Of a stretch of 64,000 nucleotides of DNA, positions 15,429 to 24,203 are shown one piece after another. Location: NCBI GenBank assembly GCA_029573725.1, contig JAKQDQ010000006.1, forward strand, positions 62,001 through 126,000, in the 5' to 3' direction. How positions within the stretch are numbered: the first letter of the stretch is position 1; the number at the start of each line of letters is the position of its first letter. The stretch is from Verrucomicrobiota bacterium. GTDB taxonomy: Bacteria; Verrucomicrobiota; Verrucomicrobiia; Limisphaerales; JADLHS01. Below the pieces are notes generated by a model. That model did no database searches. It was not told where the DNA came from and saw only the letters and a program-made list of their open reading frames with translations. Made by a program: the position numbers and the translations under genes.

Positions 15429-17486
15429 ATGTTCCGACTGGATTTTCATAATACCGCGCACCTCACCCGGCGGCAGACGTTGCGGGTGCTGTTGATTGAG
15501 CACGACGCCGCGCTGGCCGGCACCGTGCGCGGTCTGCTGGCCTCCGCCCCCAACGCCGTGCGCGGAGTCGCCGTGGCCCCGTCGCTCGCTGCGGCGCTGG
15601 AGCTGCTGGCGCGCGAGGAATTCGCCGTCATTCTGCTGGAGCTCTTCATGCCCGACGGCGCGGGCCCCGCCAACCTGGCGGTGTTGCAAAAACTGGCCCC
15701 GGAAACGCCGGTCATCGTGCTGGGCGCGGCCGATGATGACGCCGTGGTGGGCGAGGTGGTCCGGTCCGGGGCCCAGGATTATCTCGTCAAAAGCCAGCTC
15801 AGCCTGAACACCCTGCGGCGTTCCATCCGCTACGCCATTGAGCGGCACGAAGCGGACATGGCCCTGCTGGCTCAGGAGGAGAAATATCACAGCATCTTCG
15901 ACCGTCTGGCCGAGGGGATTTTTCAGACGACCCCCAATGGCCAATATCTGCTGGCGAACGCCGCCCTGGCCCGGATTTACGGATACGCCAGTCCGGAGGA
16001 GTTGATGGCCAGCGTGACGGACATCGCCCGCCGTTTATACGTCGCCCCGGGTCGCCGCGAAGAGTTCCAGCGGTTGATGGAGGAACACGACGTCATCACC
16101 CAGTTCACTTCGCAGATCTTCCGGAAGGACGGCAGCATCATCTGGATCTCGGAAAACTGCCGGGCCATCCGCGGGGACGACGGGCGGATTCTTTACTATG
16201 AAGGCACGGTGGAAGACATCACCGCCCGGCGGCAGGCCGAGGACAGCGTCAAGGAATCCGAGGCCTTGTACCATTCGCTGGTGGAAACCATGCCGCAAAA
16301 TGTGTTTCGCAAGGATGTCCAGGGGCGCTTCACCTTTGCCAACCAGCACTACTGCGAACATCACGGCGAGCCGCTCGAGGCGATCCTCGGCAAAACCGAT
16401 TTTGATTTTTTCCCGCCGGAATTGGCCAGGCAATACCAGGCCGACGATCAGCGGGTGATGGCCACCGGACAAACCTTGAGCCTGATCGAGGAGCATCAAC
16501 CGCTGGGGCAAAACAAGAGTTACGTCCAGGTCGTCAAAACCCCGCTGTATGGCAAAGATCAGACGGTTATCGGCGTTCAGGGCATTTTCTGGGACATCAC
16601 GGAGCAAAAACTGGCCCAAGAACGTCTTAACAAGGCCCGGGACGATCTGGCGGCGAGCGAGGAGCAGCTGCGCCGGAAAAACGAACAACTGGAAAACGAC
16701 CTCAAAACGGCGCGGGAGATTCAGCTGGCCATGCTGCCGCAGGATTATCCGGTTCTGCCCCGGGGGGTGGCGGCCAAAGACAGCGCGTTCCAATTCGCGC
16801 ATCGCTATTTGCCCAGCGGCACGGTCGGCGGAGACTTTTTCAGCATCACTCCCATCTCCGATCAGGAGGTGGCCGTGTTCCTTTGCGACGTGGCCGGGCA
16901 TGGAGTGCGTTCGGCACTGGTCACCATGATGATTCGCACCCTGGTAGAAAACCTGCGTTCCCTGGCTCACGACCCGGGCCATTTCATGACGAGGTTAAAT
17001 GCGGAATTGTTCACGATCCTCAAACCGAGCGGCGCATCGATTTTGACGACCGCCTTTTTTCTGGTGGCCCATGCGGCCACCGGAGAGATGCGCTACGTCA
17101 ATGCCGGGCACCCGAAGCCCTTCCGCCTGCGCCGCGCCGCCAGGCTGGTTGAGGAAATCAGAAACCAGGCGGGCCCCAAAAGTCAGCCGGCCCTGGGACT
17201 GTTCGAAGCGTACTCGTATCAAATGTCCACCACCGGATTATTGTCCGGCGATGTGGTCATGCTCTTCACCGACGGGCTTTACGAAATCCAAGCGTCAAAC
17301 GCCTCGCTCTACTCACGCGAGATGCTGCTGGCCTCCACCAGAAAACACCTGTCCCTCCCGCCCCACCGCCTCTTCAACGCCCTGTTGCGCGAAACCAAAA
17401 AATTCGCCGCGGACGGCCGTTTTGAAGATGACGTTTGTCTGCTGACAATGGAATATTGCCCGCCGCAAGCAGCCCGCTGCGGTTGA
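15429..17486 (+). CDS. Receiver-PAS-PAS-PP2C (RsbU/SpoIIE-type) serine phosphatase
   Basis: A signalling protein of 685 aa. Residues about 12-125 form a receiver-like domain (LRVLLIEHD, with LLELFMPDG where the phospho-Asp segment usually lies: a Glu, LLELF, replaces the usual Asp, so phosphorylation may be lost). Two PAS domains follow (about 155-265 and 280-395, each ending in a DIT-like motif), then a coiled coil (about 400-440) and a PP2C/SpoIIE phosphatase domain (about 460-680) with GGDFF, DVAGHG, NAGHPKP and LFTDGLYE. Such proteins dephosphorylate anti-anti-sigma factors. No such partner is seen nearby. The ATG at 15429 was preferred; an in-frame ATG at 15366 is possible and no clear ribosome site settles it. 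Confidence 0.85.
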   Translation: MFRLDFHNTAHLTRRQTLRVLLIEHDAALAGTVRGLLASAPNAVRGVAVAPSLAAALELLAREEFAVILLELFMPDGAGPANLAVLQKLAPETPVIVLGAADDDAVVGEVVRSGAQDYLVKSQLSLNTLRRSIRYAIERHEADMALLAQEEKYHSIFDRLAEGIFQTTPNGQYLLANAALARIYGYASPEELMASVTDIARRLYVAPGRREEFQRLMEEHDVITQFTSQIFRKDGSIIWISENCRAIRGDDGRILYYEGTVEDITARRQAEDSVKESEALYHSLVETMPQNVFRKDVQGRFTFANQHYCEHHGEPLEAILGKTDFDFFPPELARQYQADDQRVMATGQTLSLIEEHQPLGQNKSYVQVVKTPLYGKDQTVIGVQGIFWDITEQKLAQERLNKARDDLAASEEQLRRKNEQLENDLKTAREIQLAMLPQDYPVLPRGVAAKDSAFQFAHRYLPSGTVGGDFFSITPISDQEVAVFLCDVAGHGVRSALVTMMIRTLVENLRSLAHDPGHFMTRLNAELFTILKPSGASILTTAFFLVAHAATGEMRYVNAGHPKPFRLRRAARLVEEIRNQAGPKSQPALGLFEAYSYQMSTTGLLSGDVVMLFTDGLYEIQASNASLYSREMLLASTRKHLSLPPHRLFNALLRETKKFAADGRFEDDVCLLTMEYCPPQAARCG

Positions 17487-17547
17487 CGCCCCGATCCGAC
17501 GCCACCGGCACGGGGTCGCGGTCCGGCGCCTGACGCGGAGGGCCGGG

Positions 17548-19302
17548 TCAAACCGGCAAACCGATCTCCTGGGCGATCTTCTGGGCGACGGTGGGTTGCA
17601 CCCACTTCACCAGGGCCATGAAGTTCAGCAACAGCGGACTGTCGGCCCTGGCTTTGAACATGTTTTTCAGGCTTGTCAGCACTTTGACGTAAGTGGCGGC
17701 GTATTTCTCATGCACCAGCCGCGTGACGTAACTCTCCAGCACCGCCTGCGCAATCGGATCGGTGCGGCCATCCTCGAGGTAGGGCAACTGGCAGAACACC
17801 CGGATGAAGAGAATCGGCTCAACCTCGTTGAGCACCAGCCAGCTCTGCCGCACCTCGGCCGCGTCGTACTTGGCGCGCAAACGTTCGCGCACCGCCGCGG
17901 CGATTTGACTGGGATTCGCGTGCCGGGTCATCAGCTCCCGGATCCGGTCCCAGGCCAGTTGCCGTTCCACTTCCGGATTCACCGCCACGGTCGCGCGCGC
18001 CTGCTCCTCCAATCCCTTCAACCCCAGTTCCTGCGCCGTGGCCCGGCCCAACAGTTCCGCGTCCACTCGTTTCATGCGGTCCGACCCCATGATGCCCTGC
18101 ACCACCCATTTTTGCCGGTCCACATCGGGTACCAACCTGATGATCGCCGCCAATTCAGCGGCGGCCGGCGGCGGATGCGGCGCGGTGGGCAACAACGTGC
18201 GGACAAAACCGCGGACCACATCCGCCTCGTCCGTCAGTTTCTCCACGCGCAGGCGCAGCACAAATTTCAACACCCGCGCCAAACCGCCGGATTTTCCGAG
18301 ATTGTTGATGACGATGAGGCGGTGGTCAAAACCGACAATGTGCGCAAGCATGTCTTCCGCGGCGGTGACATCCGACGGGGAAAGCCGCGTCTGCTCGGGC
18401 TGAACCACCAACTGCTCCAACAGGGTCGGCAACCGCATCGCGAACAACACATCCGGCGCCTCGGTATTCTGATTTTCGTAGAAGTGCAGCAACTCAATCA
18501 GGAACGTCACCCGCGCAAACGCGCCCTTTTGCCGGCGCGCCCGGTCGGTTGCGGCCCGGCTGGCCTGCACCCGTTGATGCAGTTCGCGCAGGGCGTCAGC
18601 GTGCGCGCCTGCGGCGGCCGGCTCCTGCTGCAACAACGCTTCAAACTCCGGCTTGAAGGCGAGGACGATTTCCTCGGGCCTGGGACGCGGATTCAGCTTG
18701 GGATCGGTCGTCAGATCGGAGAAAAAGATCAGGCTGGATTCACCAAACTCGCGGAGGACCCGCTCGCGCGGCAATTGCCCCTTGAGAAAGCACCGTGTGG
18801 CACGAATGACCGCTGGGGAAAAGAAGGTCTCGGGGTTGTCCACCAGTTGCCTGACCAGCGCCGTCTCCAGTGGCGGCTGGGTCTCCAGCAGTTCGGCCAC
18901 GGTGGTCTTGAGTGCGGCCCGCAGGTCTTGTTTGGACTGCTCCAGGTCCTTCAGAAACTGTGGCTGCGGAATCGCACTGTCAATCGCGCCCTTGGAAAAC
19001 GCCGCGCAGGCCTCCGCCACGCCCGTATTATGTTCCACCAGTTTGGAAACAAACACCCCCACGTCGTTGATCGGCAGTTTGCTGACCAGATTGGCGAGCA
19101 GCAGCACCAGCTCGGCATGCGAACGTTGCCGGTGCTCGACCACACGTTCCAGCAACAGGCGCAGGTTCTTGTTTTCCCGCTCCAGCGCCGCCTGCGCGTC
19201 CTGCAGTTGTTGCACCTGCAGTTTGACGACGGCCAGGTCGCGGGGCGTGTCGTGCGCTTCCCGCGACGGCACCGGGCTGGGTTTGTTGGGGTCGGCAACC
19301 AT
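17548..19302 (-). CDS. Large helical protein of unknown function
   Basis: 584 residues, almost wholly alpha-helical in appearance and rich in Leu, Ala, Gln and Arg, without a signal peptide or membrane segment. Residues about 20-60 (DLAVVKLQVQQLQDAQAALERENKNLRLLLERV) can form a coiled coil. No catalytic motif is recognised. Codon use matches its neighbours, so I regard it as a real gene. The start is the ATG at 19302; a TTG at 19320 is also in frame. It is convergent with the phosphatase gene and divergent from the lipid kinase, with only about 95 bases between, so the two may share a promoter region. Confidence 0.75.
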   Translation of the reverse strand: MVADPNKPSPVPSREAHDTPRDLAVVKLQVQQLQDAQAALERENKNLRLLLERVVEHRQRSHAELVLLLANLVSKLPINDVGVFVSKLVEHNTGVAEACAAFSKGAIDSAIPQPQFLKDLEQSKQDLRAALKTTVAELLETQPPLETALVRQLVDNPETFFSPAVIRATRCFLKGQLPRERVLREFGESSLIFFSDLTTDPKLNPRPRPEEIVLAFKPEFEALLQQEPAAAGAHADALRELHQRVQASRAATDRARRQKGAFARVTFLIELLHFYENQNTEAPDVLFAMRLPTLLEQLVVQPEQTRLSPSDVTAAEDMLAHIVGFDHRLIVINNLGKSGGLARVLKFVLRLRVEKLTDEADVVRGFVRTLLPTAPHPPPAAAELAAIIRLVPDVDRQKWVVQGIMGSDRMKRVDAELLGRATAQELGLKGLEEQARATVAVNPEVERQLAWDRIRELMTRHANPSQIAAAVRERLRAKYDAAEVRQSWLVLNEVEPILFIRVFCQLPYLEDGRTDPIAQAVLESYVTRLVHEKYAATYVKVLTSLKNMFKARADSPLLLNFMALVKWVQPTVAQKIAQEIGLPV

Positions 19303-19397
19303 GCCGGAATGTTGCCTCAATTGGGCTTGGCTTTTCCATAACTTTTTCCCGGGCGCGTGCAGCCGCCCGGTTGTTTGTCACCCCCGCGGCCGCCGTC

Positions 19398-20390
19398 ATG
19401 CCCCGGCTCAGACGATCCCTCTCCCCGCTCGACAAAAGCCTCCTCCGCCTGCGGTGGTTTGTCCTCGACTTGTCGGGCGCGGCCGGAAAACTGTCGTCCG
19501 TGCGCGCCTGCGTCATTTTCAATCCGGCCGCGAAGGGGCATAAAGCCCAACGCTTCCGCCGTGCGCTGGACCGCCTCGCGCGGGAGGTCACCCTGCGGCA
19601 GACTGCCGCGCCGGGAGATGCCCGACGCCTCGCCGCGCAGGCGACGCAGGAGGGATTTGACACGATCATTGCCGCTGGTGGCGACGGCACCGTGAATGAA
19701 GTGTTGAACGGCATCGGCACGGTGCCCGATGGCTTCACCCACGCGCGGCTCGGGGTACTGCCTGTGGGAACGGTGAACGTGCTGGCCCGTGAACTGGGGA
19801 TCCCCCTGCGCCTCGAAGCCGCCTGGGCCGCGCTGCTGGCGGAAAAAGAGCGGCGCATTGACCTGCCTTGCTTCACCTACGACACCGCCGCCGGCCGGCA
19901 GCAACTTTACTTTGTGCAACTGGCGGGTGCGGGTTTGGATTCGCGCGCCCTCGAACTGGTCAGCCTGGCGTTGAAGCAAAAAATTGGCGCCCTGGCGTAT
20001 GTGGTGGCGGGTCTGCGGGCTTTGACCAACCACCCCGGGCCACTCACCGTCACTGATGCCGCCCACAACCTGACCGGTGATTTGATCCTGATCGGTAACG
20101 GCCGCAAGTATGGGGGAAACTTCGACCTCTTCCCCGCCGCGAACCTCAGCAGCGGCCGGCTCGACGTGTGCGTTTTTCCCAAAGCAGGCTGGTGGATTTT
20201 GCTGCGCTGCGGATTGAGCCTTCTGCTGGCCAATCGGCTGCCGGAAGACGCGGTCATCCGATTTCAAAGCACATCATTCCAGTTGACCAGCCCGCAACCG
20301 TTGCATTTCGAAGTGGACGGCGAGCTGGCGGCCCGGCTTCCCGCCCGGGTGACCATTGAACCGGGCGGCCTTCGGATTCTGGCCGTCTGA
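19398..20390 (+). CDS. Diacylglycerol kinase-family lipid kinase (DagK/YegS-like)
   Basis: Cytosolic or membrane-associated lipid kinase (330 aa). The nucleotide-binding glycine motif GGDGTVNEV starts at residue 94, followed by GVLPVGTVNVLARELGIP, the usual GT.N..A motif, and a C-terminal beta-sandwich half ending FEVDGELAARLPARVTIEPGGLRIL. The N-terminal 35 residues (SPLDKSLLRLRWFVLDLSG) are an extra amphipathic extension. The ATG at 19398 is used; a TTG at 19371 is in frame. The exact substrate (diacylglycerol, sphingoid base or other) cannot be told. Confidence 0.85.
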   Translation: MPRLRRSLSPLDKSLLRLRWFVLDLSGAAGKLSSVRACVIFNPAAKGHKAQRFRRALDRLAREVTLRQTAAPGDARRLAAQATQEGFDTIIAAGGDGTVNEVLNGIGTVPDGFTHARLGVLPVGTVNVLARELGIPLRLEAAWAALLAEKERRIDLPCFTYDTAAGRQQLYFVQLAGAGLDSRALELVSLALKQKIGALAYVVAGLRALTNHPGPLTVTDAAHNLTGDLILIGNGRKYGGNFDLFPAANLSSGRLDVCVFPKAGWWILLRCGLSLLLANRLPEDAVIRFQSTSFQLTSPQPLHFEVDGELAARLPARVTIEPGGLRILAV

Positions 20391-20525
20391 CCATCCCGGA
20401 CATTCTCCGGGAGCCGTCCCCTCCCTCCGACCGGGAATTTGTTCCCCAATGCAACCGAGTTGCGACGGCGTGCTTCGCGGATATTTTGCAAGCGGGTAAT
20501 GCATTTCACATCAAGGGAGGGGCAC

Positions 20526-21086
20526 ATGAATACAAACTCAGATCAAGAAAGTTGCACTCGATGGTTTCGCCGGATTCTCGGAGGCATGACCGGCAGGCGC
20601 GTCGTGGGGGAACACCCCCCGGGCACCGCCGAAGTTCTCCGCAAACCCGCGCGCCACAAGACCGTGCTGGTGGTGGATGACGATCCGGTGTTTCTCAAAA
20701 CGGCCACAACCCAGCTGGTGAATGAAGGCTTTGAAGTGTTGACCGCCCGCGACGGCTGTGAAGCCATCCGCACCGTCCGCAAAACCAAACCGGATCTCAT
20801 GCTGCTGGACATGAACCTGCCGATGGACGTGACGGGGGTGCCGTGGAACGGAGGTCGCGTGGTTTCCTGGCTCTACCGTTTCGACGCCTTCAAGCACATT
20901 CCGGTGGTGATGGTATCCGCCGGCGATCCGGTAAAAACCACCCGGGAAGCGTTGAATTCCGGCGCCACCGCATTTTTCCACAAGCAAATGAATCAGGCAC
21001 ATTTGCTGACGTTGGTGGACCATTCCTTGCAGCGCGGCACAGCAAGGTCATCCACCGGGAACACCGATTTCGTTTATCAAATCTGA
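20526..21086 (+). CDS. Single-domain response regulator with long N-terminal extension
   Basis: 186 residues. The first 48 residues are basic and unrelated to the receiver. From about residue 50 there is a receiver domain with KTVLVVDDDPVFL, the phospho-acceptor in LMLLDMNLP, a Ser in VVMVSAGDP and the conserved Lys in AFFHKQMNQ. There is no output domain. A short insert (MDVTGVPWNGGRVV) follows the phosphorylation loop. The start at 20526 is supported by the purine-rich ribosome site AAGGGAGG 8 bases upstream; an earlier in-frame ATG at 20439 lacks one. It may act by protein-protein contact or as a phosphate sink. Confidence 0.85.
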   Translation: MNTNSDQESCTRWFRRILGGMTGRRVVGEHPPGTAEVLRKPARHKTVLVVDDDPVFLKTATTQLVNEGFEVLTARDGCEAIRTVRKTKPDLMLLDMNLPMDVTGVPWNGGRVVSWLYRFDAFKHIPVVMVSAGDPVKTTREALNSGATAFFHKQMNQAHLLTLVDHSLQRGTARSSTGNTDFVYQI

Positions 21087-21105
21087 GGGCGTCCCCGGAG
21101 CAAGG

Positions 21106-21181
21106 TGGTGGGTTGGCAGGGACTCGAACCCTGGACCAATGCCTTAAAAGGGCACTGCTCTACCAACTGAGCTACCAACCC
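21106..21181 (-). tRNA. tRNA-Lys (anticodon TTT)
   Basis: Full cloverleaf on the minus strand. The acceptor GGGTTGG pairs with CCAACCC, the D stem is GCTC/GAGC, the anticodon stem is GTGCC/GGCAT with loop CTTTTAA giving TTT, and the T arm is CAGGG-TTCGAGT-CCCTG. The CCA end is encoded (21106-21108). Confidence 0.97.
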
Positions 21182-21303
21182 AGAAATCCGCCGGCCACGC
21201 CGCAAGTTGTGGCAGCAGCCGTCGCGCCGCCGGCGTCAGCCCGCAGCCTTGCAAGCGCGGAACGCTAGTCAACTCCGCGGGACCACGCAAGGATTTTTCC
21301 AGT

Positions 21304-22446
21304 TCACCACGCGCCCGGCGCGGCAAATGGATTCAGCACCGCCAACAACGCCCGGACTTCCTGCCTGGTGTCCAGCGGCAAAAACACCCAGATCAAAGCA
21401 GCCGCGGCCAGGTAGGGGCCATAGGGAATGCGGGCAAAACGCTCGCGTCCCTGCATCATCATGCCGGCGACCCCCACCACGGAGCCGATCACCGAGCTGA
21501 CCACCAACGCAAACAACGTGGCCGGCCACCCCAGGAACGCCCCAATGGCCGCCATGAATTTTACATCGCCGAACCCCATGGCCTCGCGCGGCAGGACGAT
21601 TTCAGTGCTGACCGCCTCCATTTGGTGAATGGCTTCCGGATTGAACTCCTCTGCCTCGATCCGCAGGCGACGCGGCGACAACCGCACTTTGACGTTTTGG
21701 TAACACCGGTCAATCAATTCCAGGGTGCGGGCCTGCATGATGATCTCATCCGATTGCCGGTAAAACAGTTCTTCATAAGGAATATCCCTGTCCGGCAAAT
21801 GCACGGCCGTCTCCGAAAAAACGATCCGCGTGTCCACCGGCAAAGCCACGCGTTGGCGGCCGAACATGACCTTGCCCAGCCGCACGATCCCGTAAACCAG
21901 CCCCCACCCCACCAGCGCGCCCACGACCCCCTGCCAAAAACCGGCCAGCGCCGTCCGCTGCTCGTGCAACGGAGGATAAAAGGAGAACAGCAATCCCGCT
22001 GCCACACCGCCCAGGGTGATTTCGTCCGGAATGATGAAGTGCTCAAAATCAATGCAGGTGGCCACGACCAATCCGGCAGCAAACAGTGAAAAGATCAACG
22101 CGAGCCGCGCGGAGGTCGGACCGTAATTCAACCAGCAACCGAGAAAGAGCGCGCCAGTCAGCAATTCCACCAGGAAGTAACGGATGGAAATCGGCGCCCG
22201 ACACTGACGGCAACGCCCGCGCAACAACAACCAGGTAATGAGCGGCAGATTGAGATGCCACGGAATGGAGTACTGACAGTGCGGACAGTGTGACGGCGGC
22301 GTCACGACACTCAACCCCCGGGGCAGGCGGTAAATGCACACATTCAGAAAACTGCCGACGATGCTCCCGAGGAGGAAGAACATCACCGACCAAAGGTGGA
22401 ACGGCACACGCGCCCAGATTTCCGGATTGAAAACGGTTTCAAACAT
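21304..22446 (-). CDS. Type IV prepilin peptidase/methyltransferase with inserted soluble segment
   Basis: Membrane aspartyl protease that cleaves and N-methylates type IV pilin-like leaders (380 aa). Near the N-terminus are LGSIVGSFLNVCIYRLPRG and the zinc-type cysteine pairs CPHC...CRQC (the methylase region). The two catalytic Asp segments are CIDFEHFIIPDEIT and GFGDVKFMAAIGAFLGW. Between these the family is normally compact; here a soluble segment of about 95 residues (about 185-280, from RQRVALPVDTRIVFSE to STEIVLPREAM) is inserted. The pseudopilin gene at 50215 is a plausible substrate, although it lies 28 kb away. Confidence 0.9.
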   Translation of the reverse strand: MFETVFNPEIWARVPFHLWSVMFFLLGSIVGSFLNVCIYRLPRGLSVVTPPSHCPHCQYSIPWHLNLPLITWLLLRGRCRQCRAPISIRYFLVELLTGALFLGCWLNYGPTSARLALIFSLFAAGLVVATCIDFEHFIIPDEITLGGVAAGLLFSFYPPLHEQRTALAGFWQGVVGALVGWGLVYGIVRLGKVMFGRQRVALPVDTRIVFSETAVHLPDRDIPYEELFYRQSDEIIMQARTLELIDRCYQNVKVRLSPRRLRIEAEEFNPEAIHQMEAVSTEIVLPREAMGFGDVKFMAAIGAFLGWPATLFALVVSSVIGSVVGVAGMMMQGRERFARIPYGPYLAAAALIWVFLPLDTRQEVRALLAVLNPFAAPGAW

Positions 22447-22544
22447 GATGGAGTGATGGAAACGGACGCCAACGCTTCAGAAGGTCACCTGCCGGGCAGC
22501 CCCGCGTCGGCAGCCGTGGCTGGTCCAGAATGGCTTTCGGGAAA

Positions 22545-23423
22545 TCAGCGGCCATGGATGCTTGCCTCCAGCGCAGTCCGCATCACCTCCAGCGGCGCGG
22601 CGGTTTGCGCCCAGATCTCCAGCGCGCGCGCGCCCTGGTAAAGCAACATGCCCAGCCCGTTGGCCGTGCGGCAGCCGGCCGCCTTCGCACTCTGGAGGAA
22701 CGCCGTCTCGGCCGGCCGATAGATCATATCGTAGGCGGCCCGGGCCTGCGCCCAGCTGAACGCGGTCAGATCCAGCGGGAGCGCGTCAGCCGGTTGCAAA
22801 CCCAGCGCCGTCGCGTTCAGCACCAGATCCACCGACCCCCGGGGATACCCCACGCTGACATTCGTCGCCGGAAAGAACCGCCGTGCTTCCTGCGCGAGTT
22901 TCGTGGCCTTATCTCCGGTGCGATTTACCAGCGCCAGTTCCGCCACGCCCGCCGCCGCGAGTTTCAAGACCGCCGCCCGGGCGGCCCCGCCGGCGCCCAG
23001 CACAAGTACGCGCGCATTTTGCAGTTCGACCTGCAGATCCTCGCGCACGGCCCGGAGGAGTGCGTCTCCGTCGGTATTGTACCCCCGGCTGACACTCTTT
23101 CCGGCCGCATTGGTGAGAAACTGCACCGTGTTCACCGCGCCCAGCAGCCTGGCAGAATCATCCAATTCCTCCACCAGCGGCACTGCCAGCAATTTATGCG
23201 GCACCGTCAGGTTCAAGCCGATGAAGCCCATTTGCTGGGCGCCGAGGAGCGCGGATTTCAACTGGTCCGGAGGCACTTCAAACGCCAGGTAACGCCAGTT
23301 CAACCCGAGGGCGGCAAATGCGGCATTGTGCATCGCCGGCGAGGCGGAATGGCGCACGGGATGCCCCAACACGGCACAGCAGCGCGTGCAGGCATCTATC
23401 GGAGTCGGAAACGGCGCAGACAC
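22545..23423 (-). CDS. aroE: Shikimate dehydrogenase
   Basis: NADPH-dependent reduction of 3-dehydroshikimate to shikimate in aromatic amino acid synthesis (292 aa). Seen: the substrate-binding start GHPVRHSASPAMHN, catalytic Lys in NLTVPHK, Asp in GYNTDGDAL, the Rossmann loop VLGAGGAARAAV with NRT after it, and the ending NGLGMLLYQGA. The start is a GTG at 23423 (VSAPFPTPIDA); no ATG is available in frame before the conserved region. It lies about 98 bases downstream of the prepilin peptidase start and is transcribed in the same direction. Confidence 0.95.
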   Translation of the reverse strand: MSAPFPTPIDACTRCCAVLGHPVRHSASPAMHNAAFAALGLNWRYLAFEVPPDQLKSALLGAQQMGFIGLNLTVPHKLLAVPLVEELDDSARLLGAVNTVQFLTNAAGKSVSRGYNTDGDALLRAVREDLQVELQNARVLVLGAGGAARAAVLKLAAAGVAELALVNRTGDKATKLAQEARRFFPATNVSVGYPRGSVDLVLNATALGLQPADALPLDLTAFSWAQARAAYDMIYRPAETAFLQSAKAAGCRTANGLGMLLYQGARALEIWAQTAAPLEVMRTALEASIHGR

Positions 23424-23484
23424 GCGGAGGTTATACGCGGAGCCGGGCGAACTTCAAAGTGCAAAGAAGTCCCGTCCGCAATTG

Positions 23485-24183
23485 CTACTCCCGGGTCTCG
23501 GGCACGGTCAGGGGCCGGCCATTGTCGCCGGACTGAATGCTGAGAATGAAAGGCACCGCCGCCGCCGCCCATTCGTCGGGCGAAGGATAATTGGCCGCGG
23601 ACCGGCCAAAGCAACTCCGCAGCATGTCGGTGTTTACCACGCCGGGATTGAGCGTTACCGCGGCCATGCCGGACGGTAATTCCTGCGCCAACGACTGGGT
23701 CAGTCCCTCCATCGCCCACTTGGTGGCGCAATACGGGGCGACCTCGGCATCAGTGGAGCGTCCCCAGCCCGAACTGAAATTCACAATCGTCCCGGTCTTG
23801 CGTCTGACCATCGGCGGGACAAAATGCCGAATGACGTTGACCGGGCCACACAGGTTCACACCCACCACATCGTCGAATTCGCGCGCGCTCACTTCCCACA
23901 ACCGGGCATTCGCGTTGATGATCCCCGCATTGTTCACAATCAAGTCCGGCACGCCGTGGGACGTCAGCACCAGGCTGGCCCACGATTTTACGGCCGGATC
24001 GGACGCAATATCCACCGAGTAAAAATCATGCGGCGCGCCAAACTGTTGGCGCAACCCCTCGATCCCCGAGGCGCTGCGCCCGCAGCCGAGGACCGTAACG
24101 CCACGTTTCACAAACTCCGCCACCATCGCCCGGCCCAAACCCCGGGTCGCTCCGGTAATCACCGCCAATTTTGCCTCTGCCAT
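23485..24183 (-). CDS. Short-chain dehydrogenase/reductase
   Basis: A classical SDR NAD(P)-dependent oxidoreductase, 232 aa. Cofactor motif TGATRGLG is at residues 10-17, NNAG at 84-87 and the catalytic YCATK at 151-155 (Y151, K155), with Ser in VNFSSGWG. The C-terminal part has NPGVVNTDML. The substrate is unknown. A good ribosome site (GAGGAG) lies just before the ATG at 24183. The DnaJ-like gene lies about 20 bases upstream on the same strand, so the two are probably co-transcribed. Confidence 0.88.
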   Translation of the reverse strand: MAEAKLAVITGATRGLGRAMVAEFVKRGVTVLGCGRSASGIEGLRQQFGAPHDFYSVDIASDPAVKSWASLVLTSHGVPDLIVNNAGIINANARLWEVSAREFDDVVGVNLCGPVNVIRHFVPPMVRRKTGTIVNFSSGWGRSTDAEVAPYCATKWAMEGLTQSLAQELPSGMAAVTLNPGVVNTDMLRSCFGRSAANYPSPDEWAAAAVPFILSIQSGDNGRPLTVPETRE

Positions 24184-24203
24184 GATCTCCTCACTCCCTT
24201 GCC

